From: Gemmatimonadales bacterium
GTDB lineage: Bacteria > Gemmatimonadota > Gemmatimonadetes > Longimicrobiales > Gaopeijiaceae
Assembly: GCA_007695225.1 (NCBI GenBank)
Contig: REED01000146.1
Coordinates: 1 to 57,623, forward strand
Length of the DNA stretch: 57,623 bases
Direction: 5' to 3'
Shown: positions 19,538-27,776 of the stretch, piece after piece
Layout: each line of letters begins with the position of its first letter
Position numbering within the stretch: position 1 is the first letter of the stretch
Notes under the pieces: model-generated
Database searches by the model: none
What the model saw: only the letters and a program-made list of their open reading frames with translations
Told to the model about the DNA's origin: nothing
Translations under genes and position numbers: made by a program

Positions 19538-20901
19538 GTTCCCACCAGGTGGCAGTTCGATGTTCGCTCGACCTGAGCGATGGGGAAGAGCGTACCGGGG
19601 CGACGAGCCGCATCGGCATTGGGATTCCACAGCGGAGAGGTGGTCCCGAATCGATAGTGATCCGCCAGCCGCCGGCCTGTCAAATACAGACCGGCCTTCC
19701 GGGAATGCTGGAGCAACTCCATGGCCGGGAGCTGGCCGCTATAGGGCGTCAGACCGTCCAGTGCCCGTACCCGGTTGATCTGCTCCGTGAAGCCGGCCTC
19801 GTTGCCTGCCGCCAATGCCGCCTCCGCCAGGATGAGCCGGAGTTCCCGAGCGGAGACCACCGTCAGAGGAGGCCAGTTCCGGGCCACCACCGCCTCGGAG
19901 ATGATGGCGTCCAGCGCCGGGGCCGGCACCTCGTCGATGGGATCCAGCAGGGTTATGGACTCCACCCGCTTGTCATCTGCCGTGGGCGCCACATAGACGT
20001 CGGACGGACGCAGTTCGAGGCGCTCGTTCACCCATCCGCCCCAGGAGTTGCTCACCGTTCCGGAACTGTACAGGAACCGGAACTGCCAGCCGTCCTCCAC
20101 GAGGGCCAGCGCGGCCTGGGCGTCGGCCACCGCTCCGGCATCGTTCACCAGCGGCTCCGCCGGTGAGGTTCCCGCCGGTGTGAATTTCATCCGCACCGCC
20201 TTCGCGTGCTTGGTGCGGGCGCGCTGGGCCAGGATGGCGGCCTGAAGCGCCGCGTTTCCGGTGGCCTGGGCGACGGTGAGCCCCGCGTCCAGGTCCTGGA
20301 TGGCCTGGTCGTAGAGCTGGGGCATGTTTCCAGCCCCGATGGGCGGCTGTGTCTCCTGCCGGTCCGAGAACACGAAGTCCTCCCACAGATCTCCGATCAA
20401 CGTTCGGATGATCGCCGAATAGAGGCGCGTCCGGGCCAGGAGATTCCGGTTTCCAAGATTCCCCTCCTGGTCAAACTGGCTCAGGAGACGGTTGGCCTCA
20501 TCGGACATCCACCGACCCTCGGCGATGAAGGGCCACGCCGCATCCGAGAACTCATTGGCCGGATCCCGGAGGTCACCCTCCTGCAACTGGATCCAGGCAT
20601 CCCGGGAGCCGGTGAAGACGAGCTCGTCCGCGGCTGAGGCGTGGAGAAGAACGATCTCCCCCGCCGCCCGTGCCGCCGTGGAGAGGGCCCCGTTGGCCAG
20701 TGCCGTCGCGGAGGCCGGCGTCTCCAGGTCCTCCTGTACCAACTGGTTGGGGTTCTCCACGTCCAGCAGGCTGTCGCAGCCTGCCAGCCCCACCAGTCCC
20801 ACCATCAAGAGTCCCAGTCCGGCCGGAAGGCGTCGCTTCTTCCCAGGGTGGGCTCCGAGGTCGCAATGCCCCCGGGCCCGCCATTCATTCGTTCTCATCA
20901 T
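19531..20901 (-). CDS. SusD/RagB-like nutrient-binding outer-membrane lipoprotein
   Basis: A 456-residue lipoprotein that would cap the SusC-like channel encoded just upstream and capture its substrate at the cell surface. After a basic N-terminus, a hydrophobic segment ends in lipobox VGLAGC followed by DSLLDVENPN, the usual SusD beginning. Family-like segments include EGRWMSDEANRLL, a TPR-type helical core, SARELRLILAEAALAAGN, and the C-terminal FPIAQVERTSNCHL. It starts 42 nt after susC and its stop overlaps the next gene's GTG. Because SusD proteins are usually substrate-specific and this one is far from characterised starch or glycan binders, I make no substrate claim. Confidence 0.9.
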   Translation of the reverse strand: MMRTNEWRARGHCDLGAHPGKKRRLPAGLGLLMVGLVGLAGCDSLLDVENPNQLVQEDLETPASATALANGALSTAARAAGEIVLLHASAADELVFTGSRDAWIQLQEGDLRDPANEFSDAAWPFIAEGRWMSDEANRLLSQFDQEGNLGNRNLLARTRLYSAIIRTLIGDLWEDFVFSDRQETQPPIGAGNMPQLYDQAIQDLDAGLTVAQATGNAALQAAILAQRARTKHAKAVRMKFTPAGTSPAEPLVNDAGAVADAQAALALVEDGWQFRFLYSSGTVSNSWGGWVNERLELRPSDVYVAPTADDKRVESITLLDPIDEVPAPALDAIISEAVVARNWPPLTVVSARELRLILAEAALAAGNEAGFTEQINRVRALDGLTPYSGQLPAMELLQHSRKAGLYLTGRRLADHYRFGTTSPLWNPNADAARRPGTLFPIAQVERTSNCHLVGTC

Positions 20902-20943
20902 GACATCCTCGCTTGAGAGTGAACGTCTGCGGTTTGGGGGGCC

Positions 20944-23900
20944 TCAGAAGCTGGCCCGTACGGAGAAGGTGAAACGTCGGGGAATGGGAACGCCCCATCC
21001 CACGGTGCCCACCAGGAAGTTGCTGGTCAGGCCTCCATCGCCCTCTCCTGCGGCGGTGTCCAACTCCGGATCCGTTCCCGGGAACTTGGTCCACATCCCC
21101 AGGTTCCGGCCGGCCGCCGTGATGGCAAGGGACGACGCGCCCACCCGCTCCGCCCACTCGAAGGGCGCGCGATAGGTGAGGCTTACTTCCCGGAGGCGGA
21201 GCCAATCCGCCTCATGGATCTCATTCAGCCCGTCGTAGGGGGAGAGGGCCGCCAGTTCCCGCACCCACTTCTCGGCGGCGGCCACCCGTTCATCCACGGT
21301 GCTGCCGGGGTTCAGGAGAGTGGATTCCACCTGCGCGGCGTCTCGGATGTTCCTCCCGATGAGGGGGTGGGACCGACGGAAGGCGCCATCCAGGTCATGG
21401 ATATGGAAGTTGCCGAAGCGGTACTCGAAGAGGGTGTTGAGGGTGAAGTTTCCGAACATGGTGATGTTGGTCCCGAAGGCCCCCTGCCAGTCCGGGATCG
21501 GCTTGCCCAGGTAGTGGAGGAGCATCTCCGGCGTCCCGCAGTCCAGGACGAAGGGCTGAAGGGTGCCCGGGTCCCGGGGCTGGGACAGGAAGCTCGAAAG
21601 CTGGGCCCGGGAGAGGGGCTGGCAGTCCCCGAGGTGGACGGGGATCTCCACGCTCTCGTCCAGGATCGGCCCGAAGAAGGCTCCGGGGTGGAATCCTTCT
21701 TCGGTGAACTGCCGGTAGCGGGGGTAGGAGCCGCCCACCTTGAGAGGTGGCGCTCCGCCCAGATCGGTGATCTCCTCCCGGAGGAAGGAGGCGTTGACGA
21801 AGAGGTTGGCGGAGAGGTTGGGACGGGTCACCGCCACGAGGTTGGTACCGATCTCGAGGCCCCAGGACTTCATCTCCCCGATGTTGTCCAGCTGGGTGAA
21901 CCGGAATCCCCCTGAGGGAGCAAACTGCCGGTCCACCAGCACGTCGGAGACGGTCCGGTTCCAGTAGGTGAAGTCGATGGAGGCCCGATCCTCGAGAATG
22001 CCGATCTCGGTCCCCACTTCCCACTCCAGGGAGGTCTCGGGCTTCAGGTCGGGGTTGCCCAGGTTGAAGGGAGCCACACCCGGTCCCTCGGCGGAGGCCA
22101 GGGGGGAGAAGGTGGTGAACTGATCGAAGGCGCCAGGCTGAAGCCCGGAGGTCCCGAGGGCCGCCCGGAGGCGCAGCGTGGAGAGACGGTCTCCGTCCCA
22201 TCCCGGGAGCTGGCTCGGGATCACCGAAGCACTCACCTTGGGATAGAAGGCGCCCCCCGCCGTCTCACCGAAGGCGGAGTGCTCGTCGTAACGACCGCCG
22301 AAGGTGAAGAACGCATAGTCCCGGAAGCCCAGCTGGGCCTGACCCAGGATGCCCACGTTGGCTTCCTCCAGGAAGGCCTCCGTCACATTCTGGAGGGCGC
22401 CCGCTCCGGCCACCTCGAGTCCCGGTCCAGGGAACTCATTTCCGCTACCGGACTGGCTCTTGGTCCGGGTGAGGAAGCCCTGCCCACCGGCCAGGAACTC
22501 GGCGGTCCAGTCGTCCCCGAAGCTCGTGCTCCAGGTCCCTTTCAGGTCCAGCGTCACCTCCCGATGGTTCCGGTCGCTCACCGTGCGCTGGCCCAGGATG
22601 TTTGAACCGGTGAACGCGTCCACATTCCATCCGAAGGGGATGAAACGCACCCCCCGCTGGTTCACCAGGTCCACCCCCACCGTGGCGTCCACCGCGACAT
22701 TGGAGGAGGCCTGCCAGACGGTGGTGAAGGCGCCTCCGAAGCGCTGCACCTCCTGATCCCGGAGACGATGCCAGTTCTCGCGGGTGGTGGCGAAGGCAGG
22801 CGAGCCGAAGAGGTTCCCCTCGCGGGCGCGGTCCGGCCGGCTGTTGATGATGCTGGAGAGGACCCCGAAGATGTTGTTGTTGGTGTCCGGGACTTCGTGG
22901 TTCATCTCCGTGTAGTTGGAGGAGACCCGGATCCGGACGTCGTCCCGGGGGAAGAGCTCCACGTTGGCGTTGAACTGCATCCGGGTGCTCTCATCGTTGG
23001 CAACCCGCATCCCGGGGCCGGCGAAGGCGCTCCCGTCATAGGGCCCGTCCTCGGTGGCCAGACGCCCCGAGACGTAGTAGGTGACGGCCTGGGTCCCCCC
23101 GGTCACCGACGCCGTGTAGGTCTGGGTGTGACCGGTGCCGAAGTGGGGGGAAATCATGTCCACCTCGAAGACCTCCCAGGGCTGGACGTTGAGCCCCCAC
23201 CGCTCCTGGACACCCTGGACCCCCACATCGGGCCCTGTGGGGCCCTGTGCCTGGACGAAACCGGCGTGATCGGCCAGCCGTCCCAGCGGGTAGCGACTGA
23301 ACCCCTGCTCGATGCTCACGTCGTAACGGGGGGTACCTGCCTGGCCCCGCTTGGTGAAGATCTGGATGACGCCGTTGGAGGCCTGGGTCCCGTACAGGGT
23401 GGCCGCAGCCGCTCCCTTCAGGATCTCGATCCGTTCGATGGATTCCGGATTGATGTCGTCGAGGCGGGAGGGTGAGCCGCCGGGCGCGCCCATGCCGGGG
23501 CCGAAGCCCTGGGCATTGTCCACCCGGATCCCGTCCACATAGATCACCGGTTCATTGGACTGCGAAAGGGAAGCGGAGCCCCGGATCCGGATCCGGGCCC
23601 CCTCTCCGGCCACTCCACCACCGGGAAGCCCGACCATTCCCGGCTCCCGGCCCGTGAGGATCTCGGACATGCTGCTCACTGGGGCCGTCTGGAGGTCACC
23701 CACATCGATGGTGGCGATGGTGTTTCCGAGCCGTCGCCGCTCCGTGGCCACACCGGCGCCGGTGACCACGATCTGGTCCAGCGCCAGGGTGGTCTGCCGG
23801 AGCTGGAAATCCACGGTCACGGTCTGCCCAGTTACCACGGTGACGGTCTGGTTCTGGGCCGCCATGCCGATGAGCTCGGCCCGGACCGTGACCTCGCCGG

Positions 23901-24144
23901 CCGGCGCGTTCTGGATGGTAAACTGTCCCCTGGCGTTTGAGAGGGATCCCAGGGTGGTGCCCTGGATGTAGACCTGGGCGTTCACCAGCGGACGCTGGGT
24001 CCCCGCCTCGGTCACGGTTCCCGTGATGACGCCCTGGGCCGCCACCTGCAATGGCAGGAGGGCCACAAGGGCCACTGCGGCAAGCCCCGTCCCGAACCGG
24101 GAGGGTCGCTTCCGCCGTCGACTGCGCACATGAGGTTCTGACAT
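20944..24144 (-). CDS. SusC/RagA-like TonB-dependent outer-membrane receptor
   Basis: A 1066-residue receptor for active import of a substrate delivered by the SusD partner, energised by TonB-ExbBD. The ATG at 24144 has a strong GAGGGAGG upstream and gives a signal peptide ending LQVAAQ; the longer frame from 24198 lacks a signal at its end. Next come a carboxypeptidase-like beta-sandwich (VITGTVTEAGTQRPLVNAQV), a TonB-box region (ALDQIVVTGAG), and a plug domain with the RagA-type segments GDLQTAPV and ESIERIEILKGAAAATLYG. A 22-strand barrel ends in RFTFSVRASF with the terminal Phe. First gene of the four-gene operon ending in a heptaheme cytochrome. A candidate promoter lies at 24240-24268. 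Confidence 0.94.
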   Translation of the reverse strand: MSEPHVRSRRRKRPSRFGTGLAAVALVALLPLQVAAQGVITGTVTEAGTQRPLVNAQVYIQGTTLGSLSNARGQFTIQNAPAGEVTVRAELIGMAAQNQTVTVVTGQTVTVDFQLRQTTLALDQIVVTGAGVATERRRLGNTIATIDVGDLQTAPVSSMSEILTGREPGMVGLPGGGVAGEGARIRIRGSASLSQSNEPVIYVDGIRVDNAQGFGPGMGAPGGSPSRLDDINPESIERIEILKGAAAATLYGTQASNGVIQIFTKRGQAGTPRYDVSIEQGFSRYPLGRLADHAGFVQAQGPTGPDVGVQGVQERWGLNVQPWEVFEVDMISPHFGTGHTQTYTASVTGGTQAVTYYVSGRLATEDGPYDGSAFAGPGMRVANDESTRMQFNANVELFPRDDVRIRVSSNYTEMNHEVPDTNNNIFGVLSSIINSRPDRAREGNLFGSPAFATTRENWHRLRDQEVQRFGGAFTTVWQASSNVAVDATVGVDLVNQRGVRFIPFGWNVDAFTGSNILGQRTVSDRNHREVTLDLKGTWSTSFGDDWTAEFLAGGQGFLTRTKSQSGSGNEFPGPGLEVAGAGALQNVTEAFLEEANVGILGQAQLGFRDYAFFTFGGRYDEHSAFGETAGGAFYPKVSASVIPSQLPGWDGDRLSTLRLRAALGTSGLQPGAFDQFTTFSPLASAEGPGVAPFNLGNPDLKPETSLEWEVGTEIGILEDRASIDFTYWNRTVSDVLVDRQFAPSGGFRFTQLDNIGEMKSWGLEIGTNLVAVTRPNLSANLFVNASFLREEITDLGGAPPLKVGGSYPRYRQFTEEGFHPGAFFGPILDESVEIPVHLGDCQPLSRAQLSSFLSQPRDPGTLQPFVLDCGTPEMLLHYLGKPIPDWQGAFGTNITMFGNFTLNTLFEYRFGNFHIHDLDGAFRRSHPLIGRNIRDAAQVESTLLNPGSTVDERVAAAEKWVRELAALSPYDGLNEIHEADWLRLREVSLTYRAPFEWAERVGASSLAITAAGRNLGMWTKFPGTDPELDTAAGEGDGGLTSNFLVGTVGWGVPIPRRFTFSVRASF

Positions 24145-24232
24145 GGTCAAGACCTCCCTCACCCGAAGGTGGTGGGTCCCCGGATATCTCCGCTTCACCC
24201 AAGAAGAGGGGACGCCCGGAGAAACTTACGGT

Positions 24233-24268
24233 TATCTGTCAGATATCTTTCATAACCTCGTTTGTCAA
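24233..24268 (-). promoter_or_regulatory. sigma70-like promoter with a 13-nt palindrome over its -10 region (susC operon)
   Basis: On the minus strand, a perfect TTGACA (24268-24263) is followed after 17 nt by TATCTG (24245-24240). The -10 hexamer is one half of the palindrome TATCTG-T-CAGATA (24233-24245), so a dimeric repressor could block the promoter there. The region is noticeably AT-rich for this genome. The leader to the susC ATG would be about 90 nt. A separate small palindrome, CGGATATCTCCG, lies in that leader at 24181-24192. Confidence 0.6.
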
Positions 24269-24313
24269 CCCGCACATCGGCCTCGGGCCCCGGCTCGAGG
24301 TGGAAAGGAGAAC

Positions 24314-24343
24314 GGCGGAGAGGACCCATCGGTCCCCTCCGCC
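24314..24343 (-). terminator. 13-bp hairpin after the M14 peptidase gene
   Basis: On the minus strand, positions 24343-24331 pair with 24326-24314 (one G-U) around a 4-nt GATG loop. It starts 33 nt after the M14 stop and is followed only by GTTCTCCTTTCC, so the U content is low. It separates the M14 gene from the susC promoter. Confidence 0.6.
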
Positions 24344-24375
24344 GCCATCCTTCCCGGAACGCTGGGAAGGCTTGC

Positions 24376-26757
24376 CTACTCCCTTCGCTCCAACGTGTTG
24401 AAGAAGATGGGCCAGGAGGCCACGGTCTGCCCCCGGAAGTTGGGCTGGAAGCCAAAGAGGACCACAGCTCCCTCCCCGTGGGGAACTTCCACCAGCGCAG
24501 GGGCGCCGGCGACGAACTCCTCGCCCAGGACCCACCCGGCCAGCCAGGGGTTTCCCTCGCCGAAGCGCCCCACCACCCTTGCGGCGGGGTCGGTCACCTC
24601 GAAGGCCCGACTGGTCCGCCAGTACCAGGCCATGTTCTCCGCCGGGACACCCCGGCTGAAACGGTGCTCCGGATCCAGGTTCAATCGGAGAATGGAGCCG
24701 GGAATGTAGAAGTCCTCGTCGGGAAGGTCGGCCACGGCGTTCCGGACCCCCAGCCCAAAGGCCTCGATGGCCCAGTCGGTGGCTTCATCAATGGCCACGA
24801 TCCTTCCGCCGGCCCGGAGGAATGCATCCAATGCCGCCTCTCCCTCGGCGCCGACACCCCCTGCATACGGAGCCGGGATCACCTCGGGGGAAAAGCCCTC
24901 CCGGATGGAACTCGGGGACTGGTCCTGGAAGATGATGACGTCGTACCGGTCGGCCAGGTCGCCCGCCTGGAGATCCTGGTTTCGGAGTTCGTCGTAGCGG
25001 ATGCCCGCCATGTCGAAGAGCCAGCGGGTCCAACCCTCGGGCATGGGCTCCTGATAGGCCCGGTAGAGCCCGATGCGGGGAGCGTCGGGCCCCATGAGAT
25101 GGGCCGGCACCGGGAAGGTGAAGGCCTCCACCTGGGGGATGGGATCGGAGAGGATGGACTCGTCCAGCTCGGAGAGTTCTACCGCCTCGAACCCAAAGAG
25201 GAGGGGGAGGGAGTGGGCCGTGGCGTCGTAGGGACGGATCGGAGGCCCGCCGGGAAAGAGCCTGAGGTCCGGGTAATCCTGGGCCTCGAGGAGGGTCTGC
25301 GCAAAGGCGGCGTAGGGCTGACGCATGGAGATCACGTAGCTCCCGGCCGGGAAATTCCGTCCGCCCGCGTTGAGGGTGGTCTCCGCCCTGCGGACCTCCA
25401 CGCTCCCGGTGGTGAGGACCCGGAGGAACTGCTCCACCCCGGCCTCGTTTTCCTGATCGGCAGGGATGACCCACCCTGCGGGCCAGCCGGCCCACGCTCC
25501 ACCCTCCACCGCCCGCCGATGGATCTCCGCGAAGTTCTCCAGCCAGAAGGTCCGGTTCTTCGCGGCGTTGGTGAGGAGGGCCAGGGCGCCGAATTCCATG
25601 TAGTCCACGATGTCGTCCAGGCCCCACCGCCCGCCGGGCCAGACTGCGGGGAAGTTGGAGCTCATCTCACGGGCGTCGTAATTCCCGGGGCCGTCCCCGC
25701 CCAGGGATTCGAAGTCCACGTCGATGGGCCGGGCCCAGTTGGCGCTGGCGGTCTCGGAGAGGATCCGGACCCCCCCGTGGTAGTGCATGTAGGCCCGGGC
25801 GGGGGTGAAGATGTCGAAGATGGCGTCGGTGACGATCCCGGTGAATCCGTCCTTCACCATCTCCGCTCGGATGTAGGTCCCCAGCTGGTTCAGGGCCGCC
25901 AGGATGAGGGGATCCACGTTGGGCTCCACGGGATCGATATACGGGGGCACGAAGTACCGGGCCCCGCCGCTCCCCATCTGGTGCACGTCGTGGACGATCT
26001 GGGGACGCCAGGTGTTGTGTGCACCCTCCACGGTGAGGCGGGTCTCCTGCTGGGCGAAGAAGTACCAGTCCCGGTTGTTGTTGTGACCGATGTAGTGATG
26101 ATAGAGGCGTGGAAGGGGCGCCGATTCGAAGGCGGTGCCCCGGTGCTCCCGCCACCAGTTGGAGACCATCTGGGTCCCGTCGGGGTTCAGGGACGGGATG
26201 AGGACCAGGATCACCTCGTCCAGGATCTCCCGGATCCTGGGGTCGTCGGAGGTGGCCATCCGGTGGACGAGCCGCGCCGGCATCTGTCCGGCCCCCACCT
26301 CGGTGGAGTGGATGTGGCTGGTGAGGAGGACGACGGTGCGTCCCTCCTCGATGAGGGCGTCCCGCTCCGCATCGCTCCCGATCCGCCGGGGGTCGGCCAG
26401 GAGGTGCTGGATCTCCCGGTAGCGGTCCAGGCGGGCGTGGTTCTCAGGACTCGTGATGATCATTTTCACGAAGGGCGCACCCAGGGTCGCCAGGCCCAGG
26501 GTATCCAGCGTCACCCGGTTGCTGGCGGCGGCCACCCGCCCGTAGTACGCGGTGAGCTCGTCCCAGTTGGCCAGCTCCCCCTCGGCACCGATCTCGTGGC
26601 CGAAGTGCTCCAGGGGAGTGGGGACCTGGGCCTGTAGCCCTTGCCCGTGCTGCGAAAGAAGGCCCGGGAAAAGGAGGGCGGCAAGGAGGAACAGGGCAGA
26701 AAGGGCGAAGGGAGAAGGACGTCTCCCCGGAGTTCGGGAGTGGACGGGTCGGGGCAT
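24376..26757 (-). CDS. exported M14-family zinc carboxypeptidase-like peptidase
   Basis: A 793-residue exported metallopeptidase with a signal peptide ending near GLQAQV. The zinc motif is H150-S-T-E153 within SHIHSTEVGAG, followed by LIPSLNPDG and a HNNNRDWYF segment that corresponds to HDNNRDG of the other M14 protein at 5053-7956. EGLSETAS-like substrate-pocket residues follow (RILSETASANW), then a C-terminal region resembling a glutamine-amidotransferase fold (VIIFQDQSPSSI to GFQPNFRGQT). It is monocistronic by context, with a terminator 33 nt downstream and a large inverted repeat in its upstream region. The function is presumably periplasmic peptide hydrolysis; specificity is unknown. 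Confidence 0.87.
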   Translation of the reverse strand: MPRPVHSRTPGRRPSPFALSALFLLAALLFPGLLSQHGQGLQAQVPTPLEHFGHEIGAEGELANWDELTAYYGRVAAASNRVTLDTLGLATLGAPFVKMIITSPENHARLDRYREIQHLLADPRRIGSDAERDALIEEGRTVVLLTSHIHSTEVGAGQMPARLVHRMATSDDPRIREILDEVILVLIPSLNPDGTQMVSNWWREHRGTAFESAPLPRLYHHYIGHNNNRDWYFFAQQETRLTVEGAHNTWRPQIVHDVHQMGSGGARYFVPPYIDPVEPNVDPLILAALNQLGTYIRAEMVKDGFTGIVTDAIFDIFTPARAYMHYHGGVRILSETASANWARPIDVDFESLGGDGPGNYDAREMSSNFPAVWPGGRWGLDDIVDYMEFGALALLTNAAKNRTFWLENFAEIHRRAVEGGAWAGWPAGWVIPADQENEAGVEQFLRVLTTGSVEVRRAETTLNAGGRNFPAGSYVISMRQPYAAFAQTLLEAQDYPDLRLFPGGPPIRPYDATAHSLPLLFGFEAVELSELDESILSDPIPQVEAFTFPVPAHLMGPDAPRIGLYRAYQEPMPEGWTRWLFDMAGIRYDELRNQDLQAGDLADRYDVIIFQDQSPSSIREGFSPEVIPAPYAGGVGAEGEAALDAFLRAGGRIVAIDEATDWAIEAFGLGVRNAVADLPDEDFYIPGSILRLNLDPEHRFSRGVPAENMAWYWRTSRAFEVTDPAARVVGRFGEGNPWLAGWVLGEEFVAGAPALVEVPHGEGAVVLFGFQPNFRGQTVASWPIFFNTLERRE

Positions 26758-26811
26758 GACCGGCCTCGTGGGTTGGGGATCCCGAAGCCGTGGGATCCGT
26801 GGTTCGATGGA

Positions 26812-26920
26812 AGAAGGCCGTCGAGAAGGTGAAGGGGCCGCGGTCGGGAGCAGCGGACCACCGCTTCGCGGCGGTGCCCCCGATTCGTACGCGGCCCCTC
26901 TCCTTCGTCAACGGCCTTCT
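26812..26920. repeat. large imperfect inverted repeat (31-nt arms) between ridA and the M14 gene
   Basis: Positions 26812-26842 pair with 26890-26920, with ten perfect outer pairs and nine inner pairs around a mismatched middle. The loop holds a further small hairpin, ACCGC/GCGGT. It lies about 110 nt after the ridA stop and 55 nt before the M14 ATG. It could end ridA transcription or form a structured leader of the M14 mRNA. Confidence 0.6.
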
Positions 26921-27029
26921 GATGGGGACAGGGGAAATTTATCGGTCCCCCGCCCGCCGGACCACCGGACCGACGGATGGCCCGATCCCCGGATCCGTCA
27001 GGGGGATGCATCGGGGAGCCCCGGATCCA

Positions 27030-27605
27030 TCAGGGAGCCGGCCCCACCGCGGTCATCTGGATCTCCACCCGACCGTCCCGGGGAAGGCGGGCCACCTCCA
27101 CGGTGGCCCGGGCGGGAGGGGCGTCCCTGAAGTATTCGCCGTAGACCTCGTTCATGGCCCCGAATTCCTCCACGTCCTGGAGGTACACCTGGCTCAGGAC
27201 CACGTGTTCAAACCCCAGTCCGGCAGCGCGGAGGACGGCGCCCAGGTTCTCCATGGCCTGCCGGGTCTCCTCCCGGATCCCTCCAGCCACCAGGTCCCCT
27301 GAGCCGGGGTCGATCCCCAACTGGCCGGCAACGTAGACCGTGTGCCCGGCCCGGATGGCCTGGGAATAGGGTCCGATGGCCGGCGGGGCTTCGGAGGACT
27401 CCACCACCTCCAGGGGAGGGGCGGCCTGGCGGTCCGAGGTGGATGGGAACCCCCCCTCAGGGGCACAGCCCGACAGGGCCCCCACCCCCCCGACCACCAG
27501 CACGACGGCCCAGGCACGAGCGGTCCTGGAGGGTGGGCCGGACCTCGAGTGCCCATGGTTCGAACGTGCCGGGCACGGACGTCCACGGTGGGTCAGGATG
27601 GACAA
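27030..27605 (-). CDS. exported RidA/YjgF-family lipoprotein
   Basis: A 191-residue protein with a RidA (YjgF/YER057c/UK114) domain, a family that hydrolyses reactive enamine/imine intermediates. The start is TTG at 27605: it has a near-perfect AAGGAGGTG five bases upstream, and gives a signal peptide with lipobox ALSGC. The RidA core is recognisable by AIGPYSQAIRAG, YVAGQLGIDPGSG, RQAMENLGAVL and ARATVEVARLP, which contains the Arg of the active site. Canonical RidA is cytosolic, so a lipid-anchored extracytoplasmic copy is notable. Divergent from the ion channel gene, with 171 bp between. The open frame continuing upstream to 29141 is antisense to the channel gene and is not part of the protein. 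Confidence 0.85.
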   Translation of the reverse strand: MSILTHRGRPCPARSNHGHSRSGPPSRTARAWAVVLVVGGVGALSGCAPEGGFPSTSDRQAAPPLEVVESSEAPPAIGPYSQAIRAGHTVYVAGQLGIDPGSGDLVAGGIREETRQAMENLGAVLRAAGLGFEHVVLSQVYLQDVEEFGAMNEVYGEYFRDAPPARATVEVARLPRDGRVEIQMTAVGPAP

Positions 27606-27776
27606 GGAACCACCTCCTTTCTGAATCGGCACAGGGAACCGTCCCTCCAGATCGAGCGAGGGAAACGGCGGTCGGAACGGGAGGCCACCCTTTCCGGCCA
27701 GGGTGGGGCGGGACATCTTCCCCCTCGCCTCCCATGGGGAATCATCGATCCTGCCTGGCTCCAGGGCACCTGTCAA

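Noticed and set aside
19020-19619. Upstream extension of the heptaheme cytochrome frame
   Set aside because: Overlaps the small lipoprotein gene in another frame and is low-complexity Gly/Arg-rich. The lipoprotein signal fixes the start at 19013-19019.
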